Assembly (NCBI GenBank): GCA_036501535.1
Contig: DASYAE010000291.1
Location: 1 to 14,199, forward strand
Direction: 5' to 3'
DNA length: 14,199 bases
From: DASYAE01 sp036501535
Lineage (GTDB): Bacteria; Actinomycetota; Actinomycetes; Streptomycetales; Catenulisporaceae
The notes beneath the pieces are model-generated. The model saw only the letters and a program-made list of their open reading frames with translations. It was not told the origin of the DNA and made no database searches. A program made the position numbers and the translations under genes. This document shows positions 13,440 through 14,199 of the stretch, piece by piece. Every line of letters begins with the position of its first letter. Within the stretch, counting starts at the first letter, position 1.

Positions 13440-13781
13440 GTGTTCACCGACGGCGTACGACACATTGTGCTGCGCCGGACAGACCGGCCGGCACCGGGAG
13501 CCCGCGAACGCTACGAGGAGCAGACCGCCGCATGCCGCGCAGCGCTCGATAAGATCGGCTACGAGCCGCACGAGCCGGCGCTGTGGGAACTGGACACCGA
13601 GATTGCACAGCTGAACGGTTTCACCGGCTACACCGACAAGGACGCCGCAGTCCAGGACGGGCTACGCCGCACCCTCGGCGCCGTCATCGCCCATCAGAAT
13701 TCGGCTGTCCGAGAGTGGTGCGGCTGGCGCGACGACATTGCGATCCTGGCACAGTCCGGGGTTCGACAGGAAGCGGCCTGA
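13440..13781 (+). CDS. Hypothetical helical protein
   Basis: This 113-residue frame starts at GTG 13440. It has TAACRAALDKIGYEPHEPALWELDTEIAQL, GYTDKDAAVQDGLRRTLGAVIAHQNSAVREW and a short C-terminal helix. Codon bias is strong, so it is probably real or recently lost. The family is not recognised. There is no clear SD. It is the third consecutive plus-strand coding segment in a new frame and might be the end of one longer ancestral gene or an independent gene. Confidence 0.5.
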   Translation: MFTDGVRHIVLRRTDRPAPGARERYEEQTAACRAALDKIGYEPHEPALWELDTEIAQLNGFTGYTDKDAAVQDGLRRTLGAVIAHQNSAVREWCGWRDDIAILAQSGVRQEAA

Positions 13782-13906
13782 TCCGGGGACGCGATTCGCT
13801 GTCGTCGCTGGTCGAGGGGTTGTCGGCGTCGCGAAAGCGCGAAAGCGCCCAGATACACGTCTCGGATGACTACTACGCGTTGACCTGTCCTAGCTCGTGT
13901 GGCCTC

Positions 13907-13935
13907 TGATCCGAAAATAACAGTAGGTTGATCCG
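13907..13935. repeat. Pair of TGATCCG direct repeats
   Basis: TGATCCG occurs at 13907-13913 and 13929-13935, 22 bp apart, in an AT-richer stretch (CCGAAAATAACAGTAGG). It may lie near the right end of the IS110-type element, but I cannot set the boundary. Confidence 0.4.
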
Positions 13936-13955
13936 TCAGTGGGCGTGGTGGGATG

Positions 13956-13986
13956 CCGGTTCGGCGGCTCGATGCCGTCGAACCGG
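13956..13986. other. Strong hairpin downstream of the IS110-type transposase
   Basis: CCGGTTCGGCGGC (13956-13968) pairs with GCCGTCGAACCGG (13974-13986), 13 bp including one G-U pair, around the loop TCGAT. It lies 86 bp past the transposase stop on its minus strand. It may be a terminator or part of the element's noncoding end; IS1111-group IS110 elements carry a structured guide (bridge) RNA in that position, by established work on the family. Confidence 0.55.
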
Positions 13987-14017
13987 TGCGTTCGCGGGTC
14001 AGTGTTCGGTGCGGGTG

Positions 14018-14071
14018 TTGGGGTTGGGGTTGGGGTTGGGGTTGGGGTTGGGGTTGGGGTTGGGGTTGGGG
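14018..14071. repeat. Nine perfect TTGGGG units (telomere-like, G-rich)
   Basis: Nine exact TTGGGG units run from 14018 to 14071, followed by TT. On the minus strand they follow the transposase TAA (14072-14074) directly as CCCCAA units. Four or more GGGG runs at this spacing could fold into a G-quadruplex. The unit is the same as the ciliate telomere repeat, which is coincidental for a bacterium. Length may vary among strains and sequencing may miscount it. Confidence 0.9.
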
Positions 14072-14199
14072 TTATGCGGCCAGGGTGAGTTCGACCTGGT
14101 AGCCCAGGCGGTGCAGTTGGGCGACGGCGCGGCGTTTGGCGCGGTCGGGGTCCAGGCGGTCGAAGTAGTCGGCGCCGAGGTCTTGGTAGGGCACGTCGT
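14072..14199 (-). CDS. C-terminal end of an IS110-type transposase (cut by window)
   Basis: Only 42 codons are visible, the 3' end of a gene running off the right edge. They read YQDLGADYFDRLDPDRAKR then RAVAQLHRLGYQVELTLAA and stop at TAA. The YxDLGxDYFxR and HRLGYxVxLT motifs are what I remember from the C-terminus of IS110-family transposases in actinomycetes, which carry a DEDD nuclease and a serine domain further upstream. Those domains are outside the window, so activity cannot be judged. Other transposase families are possible. Confidence 0.65.
   Translation of the reverse strand, partial: DVPYQDLGADYFDRLDPDRAKRRAVAQLHRLGYQVELTLAA

Noticed and set aside
14018..14071. CRISPR array or chromosome telomere
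   Set aside because: The units are 6 bp with no spacers, so not CRISPR. Streptomyces telomeres are palindromic and protein-capped, not TTGGGG repeats, and a transposase gene continues past the array.

Overview
The window comes from a high-GC actinomycete chromosome, most likely Streptomyces or a close relative. Codon third positions are almost all G or C, GTG starts are common, several leaders are short, and the gene families (MarR, YciI-like, ABM-like, Lsr2-type and IS110-type proteins, and a TPR-type STAND ATPase) fit that group. I have no alignment or database result, so family names rest on motifs read by eye.

Layout. 148-1218 holds a thioredoxin-fold peroxiredoxin-like gene and a convergent MarR regulator with a perfect palindrome between them. 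1219-2042 has no intact gene, but it contains a decayed copy (1658-1971) of the promoter and first gene of a two-gene module found intact near 10.8 kb. 2043-5157 is a STAND/LAL-type ATPase with a long helical C-terminus, followed 61 bp later by a QueD/PTPS-family enzyme. 5269-6330 is a small gene graveyard: an unrecognised short reading frame, an ABC-ATPase remnant lacking its middle, and a PCuAC-like exported protein that appears to have lost its N-terminus. 6481-8862 is a 793-residue protein with an N-terminal 2-oxoglutarate/Fe(II) dioxygenase domain. 9093-9693 is a compact pair of a YciI-like protein and an ABM-like monooxygenase.

From about 9.8 kb the region looks accessory. A minus-strand pair (9801-10756) is a helical protein preceded by what looks like the C-terminal stub of a larger protein; it could be an immunity gene and an effector tail. 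It abuts a toxin-antitoxin-like module (10760-11794): a small conserved actinobacterial protein overlapping a MNT-type nucleotidyltransferase (DUF6036-like) whose C-terminus has been disrupted. Then come a protein with an Lsr2-type DNA-binding domain, a CcbP-like small acidic protein, three coding-like fragments in different frames, and at the right edge the end of an IS110-type transposase. Its stop codon is immediately followed by nine perfect TTGGGG units (telomere-like, G-quadruplex-prone) and a strong hairpin.

Working together: the clearest functional units are the ATPase plus QueD-like enzyme, the YciI/ABM pair, and the nucleotidyltransferase module. The most unusual observation is that this module's promoter, with a 10-bp-period direct repeat, and its first gene occur twice, 9.1 kb apart, one copy killed by a 7-bp tandem duplication.
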